Source: CAUZEO01 sp963578625
GTDB lineage: Bacteria > Verrucomicrobiota > Kiritimatiellia > SLOV01
Direction: 5' to 3'
DNA length: 15,742 nucleotides
Assembly (NCBI GenBank): GCA_963578625.1
Contig: CAUZEO010000086.1
Coordinates: 1-15,742, forward strand
Shown: positions 1-6,692 of the stretch, piece by piece
Layout of the letters: each line of letters begins with the position of its first letter
How positions within the stretch are numbered: the stretch's first letter is position 1
Program-made: the position numbers and the translations under genes
The notes under the pieces: model-generated
The model's input: the letters and a program-made list of their open reading frames with translations, nothing else
Database searches by the model: none
What the model was told of the DNA's origin: nothing

Positions 1-423
1 GGAAAGGCAATCCCAGGGTCCTACTTCGAAATTCGGCGGAACTGGTGCAAGCAGGATCGCGTGCAACTCGATCTGGCCATGCCTGTTCAGGTCATGGCGG
101 CCGACGGCCGGGCGGAGGAGTTCGAGAGCAAGGTCGCCCTCATGCGGGGCCCATTGGTATATTGTTTCGAAAGCATGGACCAACCAGACCGTGAAGCGTG
201 GGACATTCGGGTGCCCCTGAACTCAAAAGCACGAGAACATTCGGGGACCCATCTTTACGAATCGGTGTGCGAGTCGTCGGCATTCGAGCCGGATTACCAC
301 GACGCCATGCTGGGAGGGATCTCCGTACTGCGCGGCCAGGACGAACCGGTAACAGCCATCCCCTACTTTGCCTGGTCCAACCGCGGCCCCCAGGCGATGC
401 GGATGTGGGTAGCATCAGACTGA
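1..423 (+). CDS. GH127 beta-L-arabinofuranosidase family protein, C-terminal part (5' end outside window)
   Basis: The reading frame is open from base 1 to a TGA at 421-423, giving 140 residues with no start in the window. A GTG at 61 is the first internal start codon but is not the real start, because the family resemblance begins before it (GSYFEIRRNW). The segment ALMRGPLVYCFES and the ending IPYFAWSNRGPQAMRMWV match the C-terminal beta-sandwich end of DUF1680/GH127 proteins as I know them. Those enzymes release L-arabinofuranose from plant glycans and glycoproteins. They are usually about 600-650 residues, so about three quarters lie upstream, including the catalytic (alpha/alpha)6 barrel with its metal-binding Cys/Glu residues. 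The next gene starts one base after the stop, so the two are probably co-transcribed. Confidence in the family is good; substrate specificity cannot be judged from this part. Confidence 0.85.
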   Translation, partial: GKAIPGSYFEIRRNWCKQDRVQLDLAMPVQVMAADGRAEEFESKVALMRGPLVYCFESMDQPDREAWDIRVPLNSKAREHSGTHLYESVCESSAFEPDYHDAMLGGISVLRGQDEPVTAIPYFAWSNRGPQAMRMWVASD

Positions 424-424
424 C

Positions 425-1600
425 ATGCGCGAAGTCTTCCTGGTCTTTTTGAAACTAGGCCTGACCTCCTTCGGCGGTCCCATCGCACACCTGGGCTACT
501 TCCGAAGAGAATTGATCGAACGGCGGGCCTGGATCAATGAGAGTCAGTACGCTCAACTCATCGCGATCTCCCAGTTCCTGCCCGGGCCGGCAAGCAGTCA
601 GCTTGGGTTCACTCTCGGACTCTTGCGGGCAGGCTGGGCAGGGGCCATCGCCGCGTTCATCGCATTTACGCTACCGTCCGCATTGCTTCTGTTCGTTTTT
701 GCCGCGCTGCTGCCTCATCTCTCCGGCACGATCGGTGAAGCCGCGATTCACGGGCTCAAGCTTGTCGCATTGTCGGTTGTGGCTCATGGGGTACTGGGGA
801 TGGCGCGCCGGCTGTGTCCCGATGTTCCAAGAATGACAATCGCTGCGCTCGCCGCGGTGGCCATCTTCGTGGCGGGCCAGGCGTGGGTGCAACTTCTCGT
901 CGTCGCGTTGGGCGCTCTCGCGGGCCTTGCGGTGTGCCGCAGCGTGCCGCCGGCTTCGGACGGCAGCTTACCCACACGGCATGGACCCGCGCAGGGCTGT
1001 ATCCTGTTGGCGCTGTTCGCGGCACTGCTGGTTGGGTTGCCGGTTCTTGCGCACGGGACGGACGGCCTTCTTGCCGCCGCGGATGCCTTCTATCGCGCGG
1101 GGGCCCTTGTATTTGGAGGCGGCCACGTGGTCCTGCCCTTGCTAGAGGAGTCCGTCGTGAATCCAGGGTGGATTCCATCCGACGAATTTCTGGCGGGCTA
1201 TGGGGCTGCGCAGGCGGTGCCGGGCCCGATGTTCTCCTTCGCAGCATACCTCGGCGCAATTCTCCCGGGGAACCACGGTGGCGCGGCAGGAGGGTTTGTC
1301 GCACTCTTGGCAATTTTTCTGCCGGGATTCCTGCTCGTGGTGGGGATTTTGCCCTTTTGGCAAGCCTTCTCAACTCGACCCGCCGCAGCGCGTGCAATTG
1401 CCGGAATCAACGCCGCGGTGGTGGGACTCCTGGCGGCAGCACTCTACGATCCGGTCTGGGTTAGCGCCGTGCGCGGGCCCTGGGACATTGTCATTGCCGT
1501 CGTTGGTTTCGCACTACTTGCCTGGCGAAAAATGTCCGCAATCGTCGTCGTCCTATGGTGCGTCACCGCCGGCATCGTCACCGCGCTGATATCCGGTTGA
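425..1600 (+). CDS. chrA: Chromate transporter, ChrA family (two-domain, long form)
   Basis: This 391-residue, strongly hydrophobic inner-membrane protein has two homologous CHR halves. The first half shows SFGGPIAHLGYF (about residues 15-26) and FLPGPASSQLG (51-61). The second repeats the pattern as FGGGHVVLPLL (230-240) and AVPGPMFSFAAYLG (264-277). Paired FGG(P/G)xxH and PGP motifs are the hallmark of the CHR superfamily, whose characterised members export chromate; many homologues have no tested substrate. Length matches the bidomain class of about 390-450 residues. The ATG at 425 lies one base after the GH127 stop, with no clear Shine-Dalgarno of its own, so translational coupling is likely. 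Its 3' end overlaps the end of the convergent redoxin fragment by about 20 bases. The gene appears intact. Pairing with a glycosidase gene is unusual, and chromate specificity is inferred from the family only. Confidence 0.9.
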   Translation: MREVFLVFLKLGLTSFGGPIAHLGYFRRELIERRAWINESQYAQLIAISQFLPGPASSQLGFTLGLLRAGWAGAIAAFIAFTLPSALLLFVFAALLPHLSGTIGEAAIHGLKLVALSVVAHGVLGMARRLCPDVPRMTIAALAAVAIFVAGQAWVQLLVVALGALAGLAVCRSVPPASDGSLPTRHGPAQGCILLALFAALLVGLPVLAHGTDGLLAAADAFYRAGALVFGGGHVVLPLLEESVVNPGWIPSDEFLAGYGAAQAVPGPMFSFAAYLGAILPGNHGGAAGGFVALLAIFLPGFLLVVGILPFWQAFSTRPAAARAIAGINAAVVGLLAAALYDPVWVSAVRGPWDIVIAVVGFALLAWRKMSAIVVVLWCVTAGIVTALISG

Positions 1601-1967
1601 ACAATCTGCAATCGTGGCACGGCGCCTCCGGCCATTGCCCGCCGCCGCGCAACCGGATGATGCCGACTTCGTCGACGAGGAAACTGACGGGGATTGCGTT
1701 CAAGCGAAACGCCTGGCCGAAGAGATCCATCCGGTCGACTGCCACGAGGAATGTAACACCGAATTGTTCGACGTACGGCCTGACGACCGAGGGGCCCTGG
1801 ATGTCCACCGCAATCGAAAGAATCTCAAAATCATCCCCGCGATGCTTTTCGTAGAATTTCTGCCAACCCGGCAGGTCGTTTCGGCATCCTCACCAACTCG
1901 CCCAGCGATTCATCAGCACGCGCTTGCCCCGAAACTCATCCAACGACATCGCGCCGCAACTGAACCC
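1578..1967 (-). pseudogene. TlpA/redoxin-like thioredoxin-fold fragment with in-frame UGA at the active site
   Basis: Read on the minus strand from about 1967, with a possible ATG at 1949-1947, the frame gives SLDEFRGKRVLMNRWASW, then TGA at 1892-1890, then GCRNDLPGWQKFYEKHRG, and later AIPVSFLVDEVGIIRLRGGG. This is the thioredoxin-fold pattern of TlpA/AhpC-type redoxins, in which WASW is followed by CxxCR. The UGA sits exactly where the first catalytic Cys is expected, and the second Cys is present but one residue too near (UGC instead of CxxC). The C-terminus diverges after RLRGGG and stops at 1578, overlapping the end of chrA. Both ends look cut: the upstream side runs straight into the DegT remnant. 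Either this is a decayed gene fragment with a nonsense mutation or, less likely, a selenoprotein. No signal peptide remains. Confidence 0.6.
1860..1874 (-). other. Small stem-loop downstream of the in-frame UGA (SECIS-like geometry)
   Basis: On the minus-strand transcript, CTGCC (1874-1870), the loop GGGTT (1869-1865) and GGCAG (1864-1860) form a perfect 5-bp stem. Twenty bases separate the UGA (1892-1890) from the loop, and the loop begins with G. As I recall the bacterial SECIS consensus, it asks for a short apical loop with G in its first two positions, about 16-37 bases after UGA, on a stem of at least 4 bp, so this fits. Five-bp hairpins are common by chance in GC-rich coding sequence, so this alone is weak. 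Confidence 0.3.
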
Positions 1968-2772
1968 GCCCCATCGCCGCGCAGGTTTGGTTCAGTCGGT
2001 GCTTGTAACCGCCCAGGGGGACGCCGCGGAAGGGAGTCAACTCCTCTAATGAAATATCACCCGACTCCGCGCGACTCCCCGTGCGCTCGTAGTGACCGTA
2101 GGCAATGCAGCGCTCGTAGTACGTTGGATCGTCGGTAATCAGCATGCCGCCTTCCCCGATCGCAAAGCTCTTTCCCGCCATCATACTCATCGCCGCGATG
2201 TCGCCGAATGTCCCAACCTTGCTGCCTTTGTACTGCGAGCCATGCGCGTGGGAGACATCTTCAAGCACTTTTACACCATGCTCCCTCGCGATCTCCATGA
2301 TCGGGTCCATCTCGCAGGGATGCCCGGCATAGTGAACCACCACGATCACCTTGGTCCGCGGGCTGATTCGATGCACGATGTCGGCCGGATCGATGCAGAG
2401 CGTGTCGGGTAATATGTCGGCAAAATTGACGGTAGCGCCCAGGGACAGGGCCCCTGGGTGCAATTCGCCCAGTAGGTCATTGATGGGCAGATAATCTCGT
2501 CCCCCGCCCCGACCTCCATGGCCCACATCGCGGCGCGGATGGCTTCGGTTCCATTGGGATAGGCGAGCGCCAGGGACCGCTCGTTCCACGCCGCGAACTC
2601 ATCCGCGAAGGCGCGCGTAATTCTCCGTATTGCTCATTGAACCGGCGCGCAGGACATCGAGAACAGCTTCCTCGTCTTCCCGCGTTACAATCGGCCAGTG
2701 AAAAAGCTCACGCGGCGGATCGTCCGTGATGGTTTTCGCTCCGCCATGAATCGCCAGTGGACCGGATTTCAT
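1957..2772 (-). pseudogene. DegT/DnrJ/EryC1/StrS-family aminotransferase, frameshifted and 3'-truncated
   Basis: Three minus-strand frames read in order reconstruct one PLP-dependent sugar aminotransferase. They are MKSGPLAIHGGAKTITDDPP and following up to SNTE; then RAFADEFAAWNERSLALAYP with NGTEAIRAAMWAME and ICPSMTYWANCTQ; then ALSLGATVNFADILPDTLC through to GRVQL. The family shows in ED-VSHAHG (cofactor-binding Asp) and MAGKSFAIGEGG (Schiff-base Lys). The first break is near 2621-2622, where one extra A fits. The second is near 2451-2456, where two extra bases or one lost base fit. About 270 of the usual 370-420 residues remain; the end is replaced by redoxin sequence. The likely start is ATG 2772-2770, four bases after the stop of the hydrolase gene, so it was probably the second gene of that operon. 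Such enzymes normally aminate keto-sugars, often beside Gfo/Idh oxidoreductases as here. Whether the indels are biological or sequencing errors is unresolved. Confidence 0.75.
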
Positions 2773-2776
2773 CACT

Positions 2777-3643
2777 TCAGGGTACAGGGGCCGGCTCATT
2801 CGCGGCAAGGAAGTTCATGACCTCGGACCACCACGCATGTCCGGGCTCGGTCGGCCAACTGTTGTGACCCACACCCGGGAATATCCACTTTCGCTTCACC
2901 ACGTTCAGATCATTGAACAGTCGTTCCCCGTGAACCGGTGGGACGATCGTGTCTTCTTCCGCAATGCAAACCGCGACTCTTTGCCCGAGTTCATTCAAAC
3001 TCTTCGCGTTGAGGTACTGATCGCGAGCCAGCAACCTGGCCGGCAGGTACCAGTATGTCGCCTGGGCCAGGTCCGGCAGGTTGTGCCATGGCGTAATCGC
3101 GGCTACCCCGGCGACCTTCGCTTCGCTCTTCGCCGCGGCGACGGCTCCAACGGCCGCGCCAAGAGATTCTCCCATGACAAATAGCGGTTGTCCGTATTGC
3201 TTTCCGGCCAATTCGATGCTTTGCACCGCCGCGGACACGAAGGATTTCTCCCCTACGCGGCCTTCCCGCGATCCGTAACCGGGATACTCGATCAGCAGCA
3301 CGCGATACCCGAGCGGGCAAAGTGCGTCCGCGTAGAAACCGCGGTCCACCGCGGTCCCCGCGTTTCCGTGAAAGACAACCACCGTTCCCTTCGTCGGCGA
3401 AGTTTCGGGCAGGCGCACAAATCCATGGTAGTCGGCATTGGCCTCGGGCCATGGGGTCAGGCCATACTTAGCCGCCGCCGCGAACGTCTTTTCCAGAGCC
3501 ACGCGCACCGGGTAATAGAGCAGACGATCCTGAATGAGATAAACGAAGACGCAGATCGCCCCATAGTAAAGGGCCAGGCGAATCAGCAATCCTCGCAAGT
3601 TTCCGGGCAAGACACTGAACCGTCCTTTTCGTTCCGCCGTCAT
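2777..3643 (-). CDS. Membrane-anchored alpha/beta hydrolase (Bem46/ABHD13-like)
   Basis: The protein has 288 residues from the ATG at 3643-3641, preceded by GAGGTGG about 8 bases upstream; an in-frame GTG at 3655 is possible but lacks a ribosome site. One N-terminal membrane helix (about residues 17-37) is followed by QDRLLYYP, a sequence typical of this hydrolase group. HGNAG (92-96) is the oxyanion-hole motif and GESLG (158-162) the nucleophile elbow with Ser160. Asp231 in EEDTIVP and His260 in GVGHNSW complete the triad. This is the layout of Bem46/ABHD13-type serine hydrolases, whose substrates are mostly unknown. It appears intact and probably acts at the outer face of the inner membrane. 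The damaged DegT gene follows after four bases, suggesting a two-gene minus-strand operon. Confidence is high for fold and catalysis, low for the substrate. Confidence 0.88.
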   Translation of the reverse strand: MTAERKGRFSVLPGNLRGLLIRLALYYGAICVFVYLIQDRLLYYPVRVALEKTFAAAAKYGLTPWPEANADYHGFVRLPETSPTKGTVVVFHGNAGTAVDRGFYADALCPLGYRVLLIEYPGYGSREGRVGEKSFVSAAVQSIELAGKQYGQPLFVMGESLGAAVGAVAAAKSEAKVAGVAAITPWHNLPDLAQATYWYLPARLLARDQYLNAKSLNELGQRVAVCIAEEDTIVPPVHGERLFNDLNVVKRKWIFPGVGHNSWPTEPGHAWWSEVMNFLAANEPAPVP

Positions 3644-3737
3644 GACGCCTACCACCTCAAACTGTTTTGCCCCTGCGTGTCAACCTGAGCGATGGCAAAG
3701 TTCCCCGGCCCCCCGACTGAGCCGGGACCGTCGGCTT

Positions 3738-3759
3738 GCGGCCGGGAGCCTCCGGCTGC
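3738..3759. repeat. GC-rich inverted repeat (hairpin)
   Basis: GCGGCCGG (3738-3745) pairs with CCGGCTGC (3752-3759) over 8 bp with one G-U pair and a six-base loop, GAGCCT. No T-run follows on either strand, so it is not a standard intrinsic terminator. It may be part of a dispersed palindromic (REP-like) element. Confidence 0.5.
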
Positions 3760-3833
3760 GAAACCCCCAAAGGATTTCGCTTTTCTCGCTCATTCAGACT
3801 CTTCTGTCTTTAGGGGCTGCGCAACCTGAAACT

Positions 3834-3852
3834 CCCGAGCGCAAGGCTCGGG
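3834..3852. repeat. Perfect 7-bp inverted repeat (hairpin)
   Basis: CCCGAGC (3834-3840), loop GCAAG, then GCTCGGG (3846-3852). This is the second strong palindrome in the same intergenic region. No T-run follows, which argues against a terminator. Confidence 0.5.
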
Positions 3853-3975
3853 GCTCTTTGGGCAACGCCGCCTTCAAGGGGCGGAGATTTTCAGCACGAG
3901 GTGAATCACAAACATCTAAAAGGTTGCAAATTCCGGGAATCGAACCTCGAATAGCGATTTACCAATAGGGGGCTC

Positions 3976-5001
3976 ATGAGTCTAAAACAAATTCGGTTCG
4001 GCGTGATTGGTGCGGGAATGCAAGGCGCGTCACACCTGCGCCAGCTTTCACAGCATCCCCTTGTCGATCTTCAGGCACTGTGCGACATCAACGAGAACCT
4101 GCTGACGTCCGCCGCGGACGCGCACAATATTCCGCTGCGATTTACCGACTACGGGGACCTGTTCGACCGTGACGAAATTGATGCAGTGGTGGTGGTTCTG
4201 CCGGACCACCTGCATCGAGATGCCGCGGTCCGGGCTCTCGAAGCAGGAACGCATGTTCTGCTTGAAAAGCCGATGGCGACGAACGTGGAGGATGCGGTTG
4301 CCATTGCAGAGGCCGCGCGGAACAACGATGGCTTTTTGATGCTCAACCTGTCCAACCGATGGATGTACCCATTCTCCGAAGGAAAGAAGATTGTCGACAG
4401 CGGTGCGTATGGAGACGTCCGCCACGTATTCGCGCGAATGACCAACCGGATTGATTTGCCGACGAAAATGTTGCCCTGGTTGAAAGACAGCCATCCCGCA
4501 CACTGGATCGGAATTCATCGACTGGATATCGCCCGGTGGTGGATCGGGCGGGAGGTGGTTCGGGTGAGGGGGGTGGAGCGATATGGTGTGCTGAAAGAAC
4601 AGGGGTACGACGCTCCCGACTTCTACCAGGCAACGATCGAATTTGACGGCGGCGCCGTCATGAACCTCGAAGGAAGTTGGATCCTCCCCCTGACCTTTCC
4701 CGCGCTTGTAGACTCACGCTTCTATGCTCTCTGCGAAAAAGGCGTCATTGATATCGACCGCATGCGCAGCGAACTGATGACCGCCGGCCCGGATACGTGG
4801 ACCCTCAACACCCCGACCGCCGGCCCGATCAACGACCAGGAAAGCGGGCACGTCCATGCCGCCGCAAATCATTTCGTGGATTGTATCCTGCAGGGAAAAC
4901 CGCCGATGATCGGCGCCGAAGACGGCCTGGCCCTGACCCGGGTGCTCTGTGCAATCGTCGAGTCGTGCAGGGATGATGGAAAGATCGTGGATTTAGACTA
5001 G
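3976..5001 (+). CDS. Gfo/Idh/MocA-family NAD(P)-dependent oxidoreductase (canonical)
   Basis: This is an intact 341-residue cytosolic protein. The Rossmann motif VIGAGMQG (residues 10-17) lies near the N-terminus, followed by CDINE ending the second strand (36-40), EKPMA (97-101) with the catalytic/cofactor Lys98, and the second-domain motif HRLDIARWW with His181 and Asp184 (HxxxD-type active site). These are the features of glucose-fructose oxidoreductase / inositol dehydrogenase relatives, which oxidise or reduce a hydroxyl on a sugar or cyclitol. The ATG at 3976 has an AGGGGG ribosome site 3-8 bases upstream. A second, divergent family member begins 60 bases after its stop on the same strand, so they may form an operon. 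Nothing looks broken. The actual sugar substrate cannot be told from sequence. Confidence 0.92.
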   Translation: MSLKQIRFGVIGAGMQGASHLRQLSQHPLVDLQALCDINENLLTSAADAHNIPLRFTDYGDLFDRDEIDAVVVVLPDHLHRDAAVRALEAGTHVLLEKPMATNVEDAVAIAEAARNNDGFLMLNLSNRWMYPFSEGKKIVDSGAYGDVRHVFARMTNRIDLPTKMLPWLKDSHPAHWIGIHRLDIARWWIGREVVRVRGVERYGVLKEQGYDAPDFYQATIEFDGGAVMNLEGSWILPLTFPALVDSRFYALCEKGVIDIDRMRSELMTAGPDTWTLNTPTAGPINDQESGHVHAAANHFVDCILQGKPPMIGAEDGLALTRVLCAIVESCRDDGKIVDLD

Positions 5002-5061
5002 ATCGGGATTGTGCACTTTCGTGGCCATGATTTTTTCAGTGAACCAGGTTGAGGAACTGTT

Positions 5062-6120
5062 GTGAAAAAAGAACGAGCTAAAAAACTCCGCGTCGGACTC
5101 ATACGTTGCGATACGCATGGCCTGTGGTACGGCCCGCTGATCCAAAATCACGATCCGCTCCTGTTGCGCGAATCGATCACCGAAGATCAGGAGATGAATT
5201 ACTCCTGGCAACGCGGCGGATGCTGGTACTATTTTTATACGCACTACTGTGATCCGAAACGATTCACCGCGGAGCGTGTTTCCGGTTTCGAACTCACGAA
5301 ACTCTGGGACCGAAACCGGGACGTCGCGGAAATCGCGGCCGGAATATTTTACAACAAGCCGCAGGTCTGCGACACGCCGGACGAGGTGAGCGACGGCGTC
5401 GACCTGGTGTTCATTGCCGACTGTAACGGCGAGGGACAGGATCACCTGCAGCTGGCAACTCCCGGTTTAAAAAAAGGAGTTCCTACGTTCATTGACAAGC
5501 CGCTCGCATACAAAGTATCCGATGCGCGCAAGATGCTGAAACTGGCGAATGATGCAAGCGTGCCGCTGATGTCCATGTCCATGATGCGGGCTTCTCCGGC
5601 GGTAGCCCGCTTCCGTTCCCGCCTCGCGGAAACGGGCGGCGTCAACTTCGGTTCCGTATACGGCGGCAGCGCCAATCTCGCAGGGCTCATACATTCCATC
5701 TCTCTCGCCCAGGCAACCTTCGGACCGGGCGTACAATCCGTGCAGGCCATGCCCGGCAGGAATCAGACACTCATTCACCTCGACTATGGCGACCGGCCGG
5801 ACCGGCCTGTCCACGGCGTCACGATCAACTGCGACGTGGGGATCACATTCCATTGCGGCCTGTACATCAGCGCCATCGGACACCGTCGGAAAATCGATTC
5901 CCACGACATCGGAGATTGGGAGAATCCATTCTCGGCCGCGGAAGTTTTGAAGCGTGTGCGAAAAATGGTCCGGACCGGCAAACCGACCGAACCGGCTGGT
6001 GAAATGATCGAATGCGTAGCTGTCGCACAGGCATACCGGGAATCGCTGAAAAAAGGCGCCTCTATCAAGATTCCCGCTTTGCTGCGAAGATCCGGCGCGG
6101 AAGAATTCGTTATTCACTAA
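5062..6120 (+). CDS. Divergent Gfo/Idh/MocA-like protein with atypical nucleotide-binding motif
   Basis: This 352-residue protein starts at GTG 5062, with GAGGA six bases upstream deciding the start. The N-terminus reads LRVGLIRCDTHGLWYGPLI, so the usual GxGxxG loop is replaced by RCDTHG (15-20). A tryptophan/tyrosine-rich insert (RGGCWYYFYTHYCDP, about 51-65) precedes the second Rossmann strand. FIDKPLA (143-149) stands at the EKP position, and GLIHSISLAQATFG (208-221) occupies the place of the usual histidine motif without the following Asp. I have a general impression of similar proteins in planctomycete-like genomes annotated only as Gfo/Idh/MocA relatives. It seems intact and follows the canonical oxidoreductase at 3976 closely; VapB starts 8 bases after its stop. 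It may be a sugar dehydrogenase with an altered cofactor mode or a partner protein. Function is uncertain. Confidence 0.75.
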   Translation: MKKERAKKLRVGLIRCDTHGLWYGPLIQNHDPLLLRESITEDQEMNYSWQRGGCWYYFYTHYCDPKRFTAERVSGFELTKLWDRNRDVAEIAAGIFYNKPQVCDTPDEVSDGVDLVFIADCNGEGQDHLQLATPGLKKGVPTFIDKPLAYKVSDARKMLKLANDASVPLMSMSMMRASPAVARFRSRLAETGGVNFGSVYGGSANLAGLIHSISLAQATFGPGVQSVQAMPGRNQTLIHLDYGDRPDRPVHGVTINCDVGITFHCGLYISAIGHRRKIDSHDIGDWENPFSAAEVLKRVRKMVRTGKPTEPAGEMIECVAVAQAYRESLKKGASIKIPALLRRSGAEEFVIH

Positions 6121-6128
6121 TTATGTGT

Positions 6129-6284
6129 ATGAGAACGAATATCGAGCTCAATGACGACCTCGTCGCGGAAGCCCGGAAGTACAGCCGGGCCAAGACGAAG
6201 CGGGCGCTGATCGAGGAGGCCCTCACGGACTGCCAAGTGCGGAAAGACCCGGCTGACCTCCTCAAGCAGGACCGGTCAAGATGA
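6129..6284 (+). CDS. vapB: VapB-type antitoxin (type II toxin-antitoxin)
   Basis: This is a 51-residue protein, MRTNIELNDDLVAEARKYSR followed by AKTKRALIEEAL. The start pattern M-R-T-N-I-x-L-x-x-x-L-v-x-E-A and the TKR segment are typical of VapB antitoxins that bind DNA as ribbon-helix-helix dimers and neutralise a PIN-domain toxin. An ATG six bases upstream (6123, adding MC) is also in frame; 6129 is chosen because the conserved N-terminus begins there. Usual VapB length is about 65-80 residues, and the C-terminal toxin-binding tail here (DPADLLKQDRSR) is short and lacks the usual hydrophobic Phe/Trp anchors. The stop overlaps the toxin start (ATGA at 6281-6284), the usual coupling of vapBC. 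The gene looks expressed-capable, but its partner is broken. Confidence 0.8.
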   Translation: MRTNIELNDDLVAEARKYSRAKTKRALIEEALTDCQVRKDPADLLKQDRSR

Positions 6285-6538
6285 CGCCATGTGTGCTCGA
6301 CACCAGCACCGCCCTCGCCTGGTACTTGCCGGAGTCTTTTTCTGATTCTGCTCGCGAGTGGCAGGCGGAAATGTTGGGCGCGACAATGACCTTCATCGTG
6401 CCCTCCCTTCATTTCCGGGAATTCGGGAACGTGCTCCGGACCCTATGTGCGCAGGCGGGAAACCGGCAGGGAGGTGCGGGACAGGACCGGAACCAGTGGA
6501 CGATAACGGACGACGAGGAAGAACAGAGCCAGCAGTGA
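6281..6538 (+). pseudogene. vapC: VapC-type PIN-domain toxin, truncated
   Basis: The frame opens at ATG 6281, overlapping vapB by four bases, and runs 85 residues. Residues 1-60 are PIN-like: CVLDTSTALAWYLPES carries the first metal-binding Asp7, and TFIVPSLHFREFGNVLR carries the conserved Glu47. From about residue 61 (base 6461 on) the sequence becomes low-complexity and unlike PIN (GGAGQDRNQW and onward), and the second half with the remaining acidic metal ligands is absent. Real VapC toxins are about 125-145 residues and cut RNA, so this copy should have no nuclease activity. The loss coincides with the start of a repeat block, which suggests that a rearrangement replaced the 3' half. It could alternatively be a small frameshift, but I see no PIN C-terminus in the other frames downstream. 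Confidence 0.75.
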
Positions 6539-6570
6539 ACAAACAGAAGGGACTGTGCGACAAGAGCATC

Positions 6571-6602
6571 CAGAACTTTTCGCCAAGAAGCGAAAAGTTC
6601 TG
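6571..6602. repeat. Perfect 13-bp inverted repeat
   Basis: CAGAACTTTTCGC (6571-6583), loop CAAGAA, then GCGAAAAGTTCTG (6590-6602). It is the strongest hairpin in the window and part of repeat unit 1. No T-run follows on either side, so terminator function is not supported. Confidence 0.75.
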
Positions 6603-6665
6603 ATGCAACACGTTCGAATCGGGTAGTCGGGACTGGCCCGAGAACGGCACAACAAAAGCATCGAA

Positions 6666-6692
6666 GAGATTTTCGCAAGGAAGCGAAAACTC
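6666..6692. repeat. Second copy of the hairpin, imperfect
   Basis: GAG-A-TTTTCGC, loop AAGGAA, GCGAAAA-CTC: a 7-bp core stem extended by three pairs after one bulged A. It is equivalent to the 6571 hairpin in repeat unit 2. Paired changes keep the outer stem (GAG/CTC here, GAA/TTC there), which hints that the structure has been maintained. Confidence 0.55.

Larger units (their letters stand above)
3644..3975. other. Hairpin-rich intergenic region between divergent genes
   Basis: About 330 bases separate the divergently transcribed hydrolase and Gfo/Idh genes. I see no credible protein in it. It holds several GC-rich short inverted repeats (best ones at 3738-3759 and 3834-3852; a weaker one, AGCCG/CGGCT, at 3720-3736). 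At its right end is a strong AGGGGG ribosome-binding site (about 3967-3972) for the gene at 3976. Promoters for both directions must lie here, but no convincing -35/-10 pair stands out. Confidence 0.5.

Noticed and set aside
756..1397. 213-residue minus-strand ORF inside chrA
   Set aside because: Arg/Pro-rich shadow of the strongly conserved ChrA frame; no domain.
3834..3852. Rho-independent terminator between the divergent genes
   Set aside because: It lies upstream of both genes, not downstream, and has no T-run.
3933..3946. T-arm-like motif on the minus strand (GGTTCGATTCCCGG), as in the 3' part of a tRNA
   Set aside because: The T-stem pairs at only 3 of 5 positions, and no acceptor, D or anticodon arm can be built around it. 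At most an old attachment-site scrap; chance is likely.
5467..6117. 216-residue minus-strand ORF
   Set aside because: Shadow of the GTG-initiated Gfo/Idh-like gene; the plus strand has the family motifs and a ribosome site.
6571..6602. Rho-independent terminator after vapC
   Set aside because: Strong stem but no following T-run in either direction, and the same hairpin recurs in the next repeat unit.
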